64,000 nt of DNA from Choristoneura fumiferana (lineage: Eukaryota; Arthropoda; Insecta; Lepidoptera; Tortricidae), in the NCBI RefSeq assembly GCF_025370935.1, contig NC_133481.1:4980694-5044693 (forward strand). The letters are read 5' to 3'. A program made the translations under genes and the position numbers. Under the pieces are notes generated by a model. That model did no database searches. It was not told the DNA's origin and worked only from the letters and a program-made list of their open reading frames with translations. This document shows positions 11,066 through 21,950 of the stretch, piece after piece. Within the stretch, counting starts at the first letter, position 1, and every line of letters begins with the position of its first letter.

Positions 11066-12361
11066 GTTTTGAAATTTTCAGAAATTTTCAGGAGGTCCAT
11101 GCAACCCCCAAAAGGCACCCCCAACAATGTTTCCACATGACTGCAGCGAAGGGAGGCAAAGGTTTTGTATGCAATTGATGTTGAAGCTATTTATAACCTG
11201 TACGAGTATATGATATAAGAACAACCAATTTACAAAATCTGTACAGCACTCCAAAGTACTACAAAGGTTTATTTTTAATTTATTATAGTAAATCAGTCAT
11301 AGTTACTTTATACTTTTTGACATAAAAAAATATTGATTTTAGACAAAAGAGTAAAGCTATCGATGCGAGACAGAAACTGGATTTTCCTAATTATAAACGT
11401 CCTACGGTGTGCTTTTTATAGAAATCAAAGACCCACGTTAAATTTTAATCATTAGAATTTGAAACTTAACGTCAAGTACCTAGTGAAGTTGACATAATGC
11501 TTTGGCGTAAGTCCTAAATTTAGGACATTCGGCCTTACGAGGTTAACCTATTCATAATAGTCACAAGTAAAATATAATAATCATAATAAAATATAAAAAT
11601 CGATACCCTATATAGTTCACAATCGTACAATTTATTTTGTTTACTTTTGTATTGCCATCTATTACCATTGGCGTATCTAGGATTATTTTTCAGGGGGGGG
11701 CCTGCCCTGGATTTTTCTGCGGGTTAGTTCAAGGTAAATTATCAATATGTAGGTAGCCTTTATAATTTTTAAGTTTACATTTGAAACTTATAGAGTCTCA
11801 AATATGTATACACATAATAATATGCTGAGAAGAAGAAGAGTCTCAAATACCTGTTCTAAGTTACTTATATAAATACATCATTTGTAATTTTTCTTTCACC
11901 ATTTTTATAATATTCATTTAACATGAAAAAAACTCCTGGAGTATTGGTCAAAATGTAATTTGTACGAGTGAGAACTAGGGTATGGATGTTTTAATCGAAT
12001 ATGATGAATAACATAAATAAATATACATAGATTGTAAACAATCTCGAAGGTGCATCACGTGTTATTCACCCAAGAAAATTATTTACTTTTTACTCGGTGC
12101 CGTACTACAGGTGGCAAAAACAGATACGTAATACAATTACTTTGTTATCCATCTGTCTGTCTGTACATTCGTCCGTCTGTCAATGCCCTTTTTCTCAGGA
12201 AGACGTAGAGATATCAAGCTGAAATTAATATCAAATCCCTAGTCTGCCCCATCTTGGAACAGTTAAAAAATCAAAGTTCTAAGTCAACTGGAAACACGCG
12301 TTCACATAAAAACTGCATTGAAATCGATCCATTTGTTTGAGAGCTACGATTCCAGAGGTTA

Positions 12362-13004
12362 AAACCGGCCAAGAGCGTGTCGGACACGCCCTAAATAGGG
12401 TTCCGTAGAAATTACGAAAAAATTAAGTAATATTTTTCTAAGGATTTCGTATTTTATACGGAATCTTCCAAGTTTAGGTATATTTTATACCTTAGGCTGC
12501 TAATTACTCTTAAACTACTAATAATTCTCAAGCAAACTTAGCCGTTATAGTTTTCCTTGAAAGTTTGATATACTTACTACCATCCTGAATTTTTTCAAGT
12601 TTTTCCACCTACCGGTTTAGATTTTAGAGGGGGGGGACGCTCGATTTTAATGAAAATTTGCACTTTAAAGTTGAATATTTCGCAAACAAATCACTGAATC
12701 GAAAAATCGTCTTAGGAAATGATTTTAAAAGATCTATCCAACGATACCCCACACTATAGGGTTGGATGAGAAAAAAAAATCACCCCCACTTTACGTCTAT
12801 GGGAGGTACCCTACAATTTTTTTTTTATTTTTTATTGTACCATTTTGTCGGCATAGTTTACATATATATCCGTGCAAAATTACAGCTTTCTAGCATTGAT
12901 AGTCCCTGAGCAAAGCCGCGGACGGACGGACAGACAGACCGACAGACAGACATGGCGAAACTTTGGGTTCCGTTTTTGCTATTTTGGCTCCGGAACCCTA
13001 AAAA
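12362..13004 (+). repeat. GGTTCCGTA repeat family, copy 1
   Basis: Begins CCGGCCAAGAGCGTGTCGGA and AGGGTTCCGTAG and ends GGCTCCGGAACCCTAAAAA, so the ends carry inverted AGGGTTCCGTAGCC blocks. A GGACGGACGGACAGACAGAC run lies near the 3' end. Copies 2-4 lie at 15753, 20707 and 25274. Non-coding; class uncertain. Confidence 0.75.
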
Positions 13005-13631
13005 CAAGTAAATATTCCAGGAAATAGAAAGTTTATGAGTACAAAAATATCTTTTACGCAGATTTTACTCAAAAGACAAATCAGAATAAATTTAGATCAG
13101 GGTTGCGGTTCACTGCTCACACTTCAGATATCGGTATCGGTATAGCGTATCCACCGCCGCCTTCATTTCACGGCCAGTGGCGCCCACAAATGAAGTTGCC
13201 GCGGTCCACTGATCACGCGCAGCTATTCAGCGTTATGAAATATACCCATCGTCCGATACAGTTATAATCAGATAAAGTTTGAATATTTCTGAGATAGGTT
13301 CGAGAGACAGGAAATAAATAAAGAGGAATACTGGGAAGACCAAATTTCAATTCTTACATTTGTTGCGGGTTGCAAGACCGTAAGTAATTTAACTAACCTT
13401 AAATGAACTTACAAGATGTCCACTGTTGCATGCATCATAATCACGGTTGAGTCTATCTATTTTCCTGTATTAAATCAGTTTGGATTTTTAATCTGGAGCC
13501 TTTAGTCCAGCCGACACAAATTCTGACACACAATTTTCGTTTTAAAACTTAGACATAATCAATACAAGAAAGAATACTTAACTTTTTGTTGTTGTTTAGT
13601 TATAATTTATTTTAAGTACATTATTATATTT

Positions 13632-13857
13632 TACTAGCTGTTGCCCGCGACTCCGTCTGAGTATAATTCATTTATTACTATCCCGCGGGAACTATGCAAT
13701 TTTCCGGGATAAAAACTATCCGATGTCCTTCCCCGGGTCTCAAACTAAATATACATATATCGAATTTCATCTAAATCAGTTCAGCGGCTTAGACGTGAAG
13801 AGTTAACAAACAAAGAGACTTACAAACTGTCGCGTTTATAATATTAGTGGGATTGTA
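13632..13857 (+). mobile_element. LINE 3' tail (CTAGCTGTTGCCCGCGAC family)
   Basis: Starts ACTAGCTGTTGCCCGCGACT, contains TTTCATCTAAATCAGTTCAG and ends TTTATAATATTAGTGGGAT. This is a very common lepidopteran retroelement tail. Related pieces lie at 19290, 28863, 54921 and 57247. No coding part. Confidence 0.65.
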
Positions 13858-15610
13858 TGTTACTATGATTAATTTGTTGACATTGTTTGCCTATGTTTTA
13901 TTGATCATTGGTTTGGTCCATTAAATAATAACTTGAAACATAAAAAATAATTCTAAGTTAAAATTATAATAAAAATATACCATTCATAAATCTTAAAAAT
14001 ATTTAGCATTAATATGTTCACGCTAACTTGCTTGACAAACTACAGCTAACCCTCCGTCGTGATTAATGCATTCTTTTATAATCTGAAACGTCAGACAGGG
14101 GTGGCTCCCGATCCAGTTAAATAGATCCGAAACCGCTGACGTCGCGACTCCGTCATGCAGATCATAATGAATAGAGCGTTTAGCATTTCGCTTCGTTTGC
14201 GGTTTCGGTTTCTGCGTCGGCACTGCACTATACTTGGAGCAAAGCGTATTTCGTGTAAGTACCTACTTATTAGTGTTATAAAGACAATTGCTGTACATTG
14301 CTATTTAGTAGGTTTACTAACCACGTTTGGTTCTTGGCACTTAAAATGATAATGATTTTAATCTTCATTGACATAAACTATGATTTTTTTGGGTTCGCCC
14401 ACTGACCCCGTAGCGTAGCTCAACCTTGTTGTAAGCAAATAGGGTCCATACTTGTTAAAAATCCGAATTTTATGTTTGTCAGAATGATCGTTTTTCATAA
14501 GTCTTTTTTCTCTGAATCCAATAATTGTTCAGAATTGTTAGCATAATAATTCATCACGCATCAATAATGCATTACCAAAACGCACCGACGTTTAAGTGAA
14601 ATGGCGTGGCGCCTGCAGGGCTACTACGAAACTTGAAACTCGAAGTTCGTGTCGTGTGGTCCCTCTGACACTTATACTTACTAAGTACTTATCGCCAATG
14701 TGGATCGGAATTATTTCCAAATATCCCTGTCCATGATACGAGTATGATCATAAATTTTATAATACGCCTTAGATATTAATATCTTCTTGACTTGACTTCC
14801 CTTTTGTATGTCTATTGATCAGTTCGAATTCATTTACTCAAACAATGTTTCGCCTTTTAATCGAGTTGTTGGTATGAATGTAATGCGATTAGTTAAATTA
14901 CTGGGTTTTTAATAAAGTTCAATATCTGTATATTATTATGTACCAATTTTTGAAAGCACCAGTGAAAATAACATTCGAAAATTATTTGATATCTACACAG
15001 TTTTAATTTTCAGAATTGTATTTGTACCGCACGGTTTAAAAAATTGCATCTCTGATGGTATTATTTTATATTGCATGGGTTATTTAGAGTTCTAGTTAAT
15101 GGTACACAATTTGATTACAATATTTTGATTGAATGGGACATGAAACTCTGCTTGGGTACTGATAATAAAACTAAAATATCGTTCGACTTACAGCTTTTCT
15201 ACCCAGCGTTGTTTTACTACATGTGACAGTAACTAAATGAAAAATCGAATAAAAGGTATTAATTATCAACGAACCTATCGATTTTCTGCCGACTGACTTA
15301 TTAATGCAACGTGTAAGTTGTGCAAGGAAATTATGCAAAACCTTACTTTTCCAAACGAAATAGTTATCTGCGAAACGAAATTCGTGAAAAATTGGTGAAA
15401 TAATCGGTCTCCCTGCTGAAATTATCCGGATAAATTTTATGACACCGTGTGCACCGCTAACCTTCGCGTTTATCCTAATCTAGCTTTATCTGGGTGCTCC
15501 CTTCCCGTGGCAGACGAAAATTTTTAGCTCGCTATAGCGCGAGAGTGGCGAAAAAAATCTATTTAAGGTACATCCATCCATACATTTTTGGGAACCTAAA
15601 TTGTTAGTGA
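13858..15610. other. Intergenic, no gene recognised
   Basis: A CpG-richer patch at 14110-14256 ends in a donor-like TTTCGT|GTAAGTACC, but I cannot assign any protein to it. 14616-14680 is a half copy of the GGGCTACTACGAAA MITE. The rest is unassigned. Confidence 0.35.
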
Positions 15611-15667
15611 CCTACTTCAAAGAGATTTCCGTAATCTAATTGATTACGGAAATCTCTTTGAAGTAGG
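15611..15667. repeat. Perfect 26-bp inverted repeat with 5-nt loop
   Basis: CCTACTTCAAAGAGATTTCC continuing to GTAATC (15611-15636) is exactly mirrored at 15642-15667 around TAATT. No relative was noticed elsewhere in the window. Confidence 0.9.
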
Positions 15668-15752
15668 AAATATTTGGCCGATTCCAATACTAGTTATGTA
15701 AGATGGTTACGTTCAAAGAAAGAGGTAGCACATTTTATGGCTCATACAAAAA

Positions 15753-16377
15753 AACCGGCCAAGAGCGTGTCGGATACGCCCGAAATAGGGTTCCGTAACC
15801 ATTATGAAAAAAATAAGTAATATTTTTCTAAGGACTTCGCATTTTGTATGGAATATTCCAAGTTTAGGTATATTTTATACCTTAGGCTGCTATTTACTCT
15901 TAAACTACTAATAATTCTCAAGAAAACTTAACCGTTATAGTTTTCTTGTAAGTTTATATACTTACTACCATCCTGAATTTTTTCAAATTTTTCCACCAAC
16001 CGGTTTAGATTTTAGAGGGGGGTACGCTCGATTTTAATAAAAATTTGCAGTTTAAAATGGAATATTTTGCAAACAGATGACTGAATCGAAAAATCGTTTT
16101 AGCAACCCCCTATTGGTTTTAAAATACCTATCCATCGATACCCCACACTACAAGGTTGGATGAGAACAAAAAATCACCCCCACTTTACGTCTAAGGGAGG
16201 TACTCTAAAAAAAATTGTTTTTGAATTTTTTATTGTGCCATTTTGTCGGCATAGTTAACATATATATTCGTGCAAAATTACAGCTTTCTATCATTGATAG
16301 TCCCTGCGAAAAGTCGCGGACAGACAGACAGCGACAGGGTTCCGTTTTTGCCATTTTGGCTACAAAACCCTAAAAAG
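15753..16377 (+). repeat. GGTTCCGTA repeat family, copy 2
   Basis: Co-linear with copy 1 from CGGCCAAGAGCGTGTCGGAT through ACAGCTTTCTATCATTGATA to GTTCCGTTTTTGCCATTTTG. Confidence 0.75.
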
Positions 16378-16386
16378 GTTAAGTAT

Positions 16387-16516
16387 GGCTGCTATAGATT
16401 CTATAAATGAAACCTTCGTCCCGCGTGTCGCGTTACGATCCCGACGGGCACTTAGCCGTGATCGACCACTCGCCAGCGCTCACTCAGCGCTTATCGGCCC
16501 TCGGCGCTCTTCAGAG
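16387..16516 (+). other. Candidate exon ending in a consensus splice donor
   Basis: CpG-rich in an AT-rich setting, closing with TTCAGAG|GTAAGTGT. It can be read from ATG at 16387 as MAAIDSINETFVPRV and RRALSRDRPLASAHSALIG, but no family is recognised and no partner exon was found. A 5' UTR exon of a distant gene or a non-coding RNA is possible. CDS status is not claimed. Confidence 0.25.
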
Positions 16517-17272
16517 GTAAGTGTAACACACAATACACCCTCGCCATCTTTGTAACGCATCTACCGATAACATGGCAGTTTATACTTATAAATATTTTAC
16601 AAGTGGCTGGAATTCGTAGATAACTTGAGACAGTTATTTGGGTGTAGAAATTTCAAGAACTCCCAGCGCGAAGAAATTGACAGAAATTTGCAAAAAAAAA
16701 GTATAAAGGCATTTTGACTGCTAAAAAGTAGGTAACTGTTATTGTTTTAAGTATTTTTTTTTTATTAAACGATGTATTTTTACGAGAGATCTTAGCAACA
16801 AAATTCCACTGATAGGTACCTAATTAGTATTAATTAATGAAACATAAAACTCACCAATAACGTACAATATTATTGTTACAACCATTCTAAGTATTTCTTT
16901 GTTTTTTTAGTTTAATTGAGGCATTATTTATCAAAAAAAAAACAGAAATTACTTCATAACTTACCTTTTGTTGGTTCTGAAAATTGCTTCAAGGTTGCAA
17001 TAATTGGAGTGGATCTTTTATTCTTTAATACGTCCATTATCTAGCTAGATAGGTAGTGAATTATGATCCACTTTCAGTCGTCGAGTTAGCTTGAAATTTA
17101 GTATAAATAGGTGAAAAATATAAAAATAATAAAGCAGAGTAAACAGTTTAGAGCTGCAAGAAAACTTATGCAAGTTGCATTACATCGCGAGGCCGTAAGG
17201 CGAACGAGTTTGGGGTGGTCAGTCGAGTGCCACAACATAATGTAACTTTCATGTTTTTTTTGCGACGATTAG

Positions 17273-17540
17273 GCGACTGGATGGCCAAGTGGTTAGAGAA
17301 CCTGACTACGAAGCTTGAAGTCCCGGGTTCGATTCCCGGCCGGGGCAGATAATTGTATGAATAATACGAATGTTTTTTCTCGGGTCTTGGATGTTAATAT
17401 GGTATTTAAGTATATATTTATCTATATAAATATGTTTATACGTTGCCTAGTATCCATATTACAACTTTGCTTAGTTTAGGACTCTAGTTCAATTGGTGTC
17501 AAGTGTCCCGCGATATTTATTTATTATATTTATTGTTGTT
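17273..17540 (+). mobile_element. Arg-tRNA-derived SINE (copy B)
   Basis: The head reads TGGCCAAGTGGTTAGAGAAC, CTGACTACGAAGCT and GGGTTCGATTCCCGG, giving good A and B boxes and an ACG anticodon position. The body ends AATTGGTGTCAAGTGTCCCG with an AT-rich tail. The acceptor stem does not pair, so it is not a functional tRNA gene. Confidence 0.85.
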
Positions 17541-19287
17541 CTAAACAGGGTTTTAAAACGGTTTTCACTAGCTTTTATTTAACTTGCAATGTGTATTTAT
17601 GTGTGTATGCGAATAATTTTGCAAGTAAAATTTTAAGCATTTCTAGTGGTCGGATTAACTTTAAATTCGACATACTTATGTAAATCTGATGACAATACAA
17701 TAATCTGGTAGTGGCATTCTAAGTGGTCCCGCCAGCATCGTCTCCGCATGACGGAACTCTTCAGCGGTTAATGGCACGACTATAAAAATTTGGTATGGAA
17801 ATGTAGTTTGAAAGACAATCAAGTACAGTCGACATTTTTAACAAAAATTTGCTTTTTCTAGAAACTTATAGGTACATCCGATAATAGAGTCATCTATGTC
17901 AAAATCATCAGTCTAGCAACACCTCATCGCCTCCAAACGAACCTTTTTCCGGACGATTGCGTATCACCAGCGGCACCTGGGGGTGACACCCTCTCTCTCT
18001 ATCAAAGAGCGAAGCCCCTCGCCCCGTCCCCCTCTCCAGCTATTCATGACTTATTAACTTCTCTGAGGTATCATAGCAACCTCCCGCGCTTCGACGATTT
18101 AATATAGAATATTGTGAACTCAGCCGGAAATAAGATCTATACAGTTTATTAAATTCTTTAGCCTCGTGTCGATTTAATTTTAAGCGAGTTTTATTCCATT
18201 GAATTAGCAGGTGTGTTCATGTACATAGAGTCACTTAATCACTCAAATGACCAATAGCATGTCTTTGATCGTTAATAAACATAATATTCCGACTCTATGA
18301 ACTTTAGCTACGAAATGTAGCTCATACTACGCGGCGCTACGCATGTTGACAAACAGTATTCATTGGCTACGCGTTTAACATAGCGGTATATTAATTAGGC
18401 GTTAAACATTAATTGCAAAGTGCAAAGATTAATTAGGTTATTTTTTTAATAATCTTGTGAAAATGCTGTAAGCAACTGGCAGCTTGGCCTCAATGTCTGA
18501 TTAGTTAATTCATATTTTATACTCTTAAAATTACGAAATATAATAATAAATGTGGAGAGAAAAATGTTTATGCCAAACATTTAGAAAGAATATTCAGGTC
18601 CTGACTTGACCACATGCATCACTATACCAAAATATCTAGAACAAAATTACCCTTGATACTAAAAAGTATTTTCTTTTAATTTACACCTGATTTACATGGT
18701 ACCTATGGGCGAGAATTGTAGCATACAAGCGCTAAAAAGTAAATTATTCAAAAATCTCATCTGAATTTAGTGTCCTGGAAATTTGGCGCTATATTTCATA
18801 ATGCAACGTCAACAAAAGCAACGGATAAAGTCTTCTAGTAAAACAATGACAACCATTCTAAAAACCAGAAAAATGCGCTTCAAAATAAAAATCTCGAACT
18901 TTAAATCTTCACAAATGCAATCTTTTAAAATGTATCCTTATTTGTTTTAAAATATCGATAGCAGGGACGAAACACGAAACATCTGAGTCGTGTTTGCCGA
19001 CCGATCGCTCCTGGGGGATCGCGAACCAATAAAGACCGAAACTCTTCCAGTTGGGAATACAACGATTTACTGGAATACCTGGAGAGTTCAGTGTTTGCTA
19101 AACGTTTTTAAAACGTGCAACTTTGCAGTTTACAATTATTAGACGCTAAAAATATAGGTCCCAGTTTATTCAAAACTAATGCCCGCGACTTCCAATACGT
19201 AAATATTGATCCAGCAATGGGATTGAAATTCCGGGATCGTAGTAAAATCCTGTGGGAATTGCCAAAAATTACATCGTACATTTTTAT
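17541..19287. other. Intergenic, no gene recognised
   Basis: A CpG-rich patch near 17.9-18.05 kb and a CCAAT/initiator-like patch near 19.02-19.1 kb could be regulatory, but nothing ties them to a gene. Confidence 0.3.
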
Positions 19288-19289
19288 AA

Positions 19290-19472
19290 CTGTTTAAACC
19301 TTGCGGTTGATATTTCGATATTTTATTTCTATCCCGTGCGAAAGAAGCTTGTGTTATTCCAAATGACTTGCTACATACACACCAAATTTCATCCAAATTC
19401 GCATAAAAAAGTAACAAACATACACACACACGTACTCACAAACTTTCACATTTATAATATTAGTAGGGTTGT
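19290..19472 (+). mobile_element. Decayed LINE 3' tail (TTATAATATTAGTAGGG end)
   Basis: CCAAATTTCATCCAAATTCG and ACTTTCACATTTATAATATT followed by AGTAGGGT match the 3' end of the 13632-13857 tail. Confidence 0.55.
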
Positions 19473-19597
19473 AAAAAAAAACATAAATCTTATATTGAAT
19501 GCGTTGGATTCGTAAAAAACCTTTAGATTTGTTTGAAAAATGATTTTAAGTGATACTCGTATGATAGCATAGGATTGAGAAGTAATCACATATGATA

Positions 19598-19705
19598 AGA
19601 TGTATGTATGTAAACTCTTTATTGCAGATAAAAATAAAATACAAAGAAATACAAATACAGAAAGGAGAGCAAAGGCGAGCTTATCCCTAAAAAGGGACAA
19701 GTAAT
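19598..19705 (-). mobile_element. LINE-like 3' end, minus strand
   Basis: AAACTCTTTATTGCAGATAA with A-rich GAAATACAAATACAG and GGCGAGCTTATCCCTAAAAA has the layout of the elements at 38270 and 43676, which share CTCTTTATTGTACA. Confidence 0.45.
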
Positions 19706-19743
19706 ATTTATTTCATTAAATCTTTTGTGCGGTGGTGATTTAA

Positions 19744-20098
19744 GAGCGCTTATACCTACTGAGCTGGCAACGTTGCATTTTTGTTAGTTTTTCTCGATAA
19801 TTCCACATATGAAAATTAAAAATGTGCTCTGTTATACTCGTAACTGTTCTTAATATATAAGTCAATGTGTCTACTGCAATAATTTTCTGTTATAGACTTT
19901 TATATTCTTTAAAAACGAACAAATGTTTTTAAGGAAAATAAAAGTCTATCACGAATAATTATTGCAGTAGACACATTAACTTATATATTAAGAACAGTTA
20001 AAACAGACGACATTTTTAATTTTCATTCTATTTTTATGGAATAATCGAGAAAAACTAACAAAAATGCAACGTTGCCAGCTCAGCAGGTATAAACGCTC
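19744..20098. mobile_element. 355-bp MITE with long inverted repeats and TTAA target site
   Basis: TTAA at 19740-19743 and 20099-20102. The left end GAGCGCTTATACCTACTGAG pairs with the right end through AACGTTGCCAGCTCAGCAGG. Inverted similarity continues through TTTTTGTTAGTTTTTCTCGA and ATGTGTCTACTGCAATAATT. TTAA duplication suggests mobilisation by a piggyBac-type transposase. No coding. Confidence 0.8.
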
Positions 20099-20154
20099 TT
20101 AAAAATGAACAGATGGACACAGACGTTTTTTGAGAATGATACTTGAGACATTTG

Positions 20155-20232
20155 ATTTTTTGAATTCATAGTTTGAGACATTGGCGTCAAACTCATAACA
20201 CCCCTAATTTTGCGTCGGTGTTTAAAACAAAT
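20155..20232 (+). repeat. Fragment of the AATAACACCCC repeat
   Basis: GCGTCAAACTCATAACACCC and TTGCGTCGG match the 3' part of the repeat at 40795-41020. Confidence 0.5.
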
Positions 20233-20706
20233 GATCAGTGACTTAGAGTATTAAGTTAGTTGAGTTAGTCAGTATTAAAGTCCGTTTCTGCGCTCAGATC
20301 CTATTACGGCAAACCGCATTATAACCTAATGACGTTCCAAAGTCTCCCGTCTCATTCTACCCGATTTTCCAGGGCTTGAACAGTAACGATCGTGATTTCA
20401 GGTTTTCAGGTGAGGGCGGGCGGGGCCGCCGGGGCTCCGCCCCTCGCCCATTGTTTTGTCCTCGGCCAAAATTGAATAAATTAAGTTAAAATTTATTAAA
20501 TAACTCTATTAAGAACCCGTCGGCAAACAAGCTCTGACTGCACCTACGTCAAGTGCAGTACTTACCGAAAATTGTTGGCTGATTGAATTTGGAACGGAAT
20601 GAAGGGTAAAAGCGTTGGATGGTAAACCAAGTTGTAGGGATGGTGGATTGTATCTAACAAAATACACGTGCCAGGCAGCTAAGGTTAGTAGTTTCCGAAT
20701 ATAAAA

Positions 20707-21499
20707 AATCCAGCCAAGTACGTGTCGACACGCCCGAAATAGGGTTTCGTAGCCATTACGAAAAAATTAAGTAATATTTTTCTAAGGATTTCGTATTTTG
20801 TACGGAATATTCCAAGTTTAGGTATATACCTTAGGCTGCTATTTACTCTTAAACTGCTAATAATTCTCAAGAAAACTTAACCGTTACAGTTTTCCTTGTA
20901 AGTAAGATATACTACTACCATCAAATTTTTCCACCCACCGGTTTAGATTTTAGAGGGGGGACGCTCGATTTTAATGAAAATTTGCACTTTAAAGTTGAAT
21001 ATTTTGCAAATACATCACTGAAACAAAAAATCGTTTTAGCAACCTCCTAATGGTTTTAAAAGACCTATCCATCGATACCCCATACTACAAGGTTGGATAA
21101 GAAAAAAAAAACACCCTCACTTTATGTTTATGGGAGGTACTATAAAAAAAAATTGTTTTTATAGTACCTCCCATAAACATAAAGTGAGGGTGGGTTAATT
21201 TTTTATTGTACCATTTTGTCGGCATAGTTTACATATATATTCGTGCAAAATTACAGCTTTCTAGCATTGATAATCCCTGAGCAAAGCCGCGGACGGACAG
21301 ACAGACAGCTAACCGAGGCCACGCAAAATCCTCAAAATTAGGATTAAGGACTCGCTTTTATTATCGTGAAATGTTTTTTTTTATTGAAATAAACAGCTTA
21401 AATTTTATTTATTTTTTTATTTTCCTTAGACAGACAGACAGACATGGCGAAACTATTAAGGTTCCGTTTTTGCCATTTTGGCTACGGAACCCTAAAAAA
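20707..21499 (+). repeat. GGTTCCGTA repeat family, copy 3, rearranged
   Basis: Starts CAGCCAAGTACGTGTCGACA and ends GGCTACGGAACCCTAAAAAA. It has gained an exact internal fold-back (21112-21192) and an unrelated ~120-bp insert (about 21306-21428) within its GACAGACAGAC run. Confidence 0.75.
21112..21192. repeat. Perfect 37-bp inverted repeat, 7-nt loop
   Basis: CACCCTCACTTTATGTTTAT through TACTATAAAAA (21112-21148) is exactly mirrored at 21156-21192. In sister copies the left arm sequence occurs only once, so the right arm is a local inverted duplication. Confidence 0.9.
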
Positions 21500-21789
21500 A
21501 CCACAGCGGTCGCAGGCCAGGCGTACTCCAAATAAATTTGGCATTTCTGAAGTGAATTACATTTATAATTAATTAAATAAGACCCCACTACCTCGATACG
21601 AAGTATTACGAAGGAGTTCAGCAACATTTATGGTATTTGTAATTGAAGTATTGAAGGCCACCGGTAGATCCCATGGCAAAGAGAGTGTTAAAAGATAAAA
21701 GTCTGGACCATAAATCATGTTTTATTTGGTAAACTCTGGTAAAGCATAAAATAGAGATAGTTTGGAAAAACTATGCTCAGTAGATTAGA

Positions 21790-21950
21790 TTTATGGTGAA
21801 GGAAAACACTGGGAAATCAGCACATTACTGCAATGAAATTCAATGGCGTGTATGAAGTTACCAATCGGCGCTAGGCACGCGTGGGAACTACAGCCCAAGC
21901 CCTTTCATTCTGAAAGGAGGCCAGTGTCCTGCAGTGAGATGCAAACGCTA
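21790..21950 (+). mobile_element. 5'-truncated, diverged SINE (31109 family)
   Basis: ATGGTGAAGGAAAACACTGG, CACGCGTGGGAACTACAGCC and CATTCTGAAAGGAGGCCAGT follow the SINE body, with many changes. Confidence 0.7.

Larger units (their letters stand above)
9264..12361. other. Intergenic, no gene recognised apart from listed repeats
   Basis: AT-rich DNA with a GA microsatellite, one repeat copy at 10003 and a CpG-rich patch near 10.9-11.05 kb. No coding exon with family resemblance was found. Confidence 0.4.

Noticed and set aside
17273..17345. Functional tRNA-Arg(ACG) gene
   Set aside because: A and B boxes are good but the acceptor stem does not pair and a SINE body follows; sister copies at 7901 and 43424 share the body.
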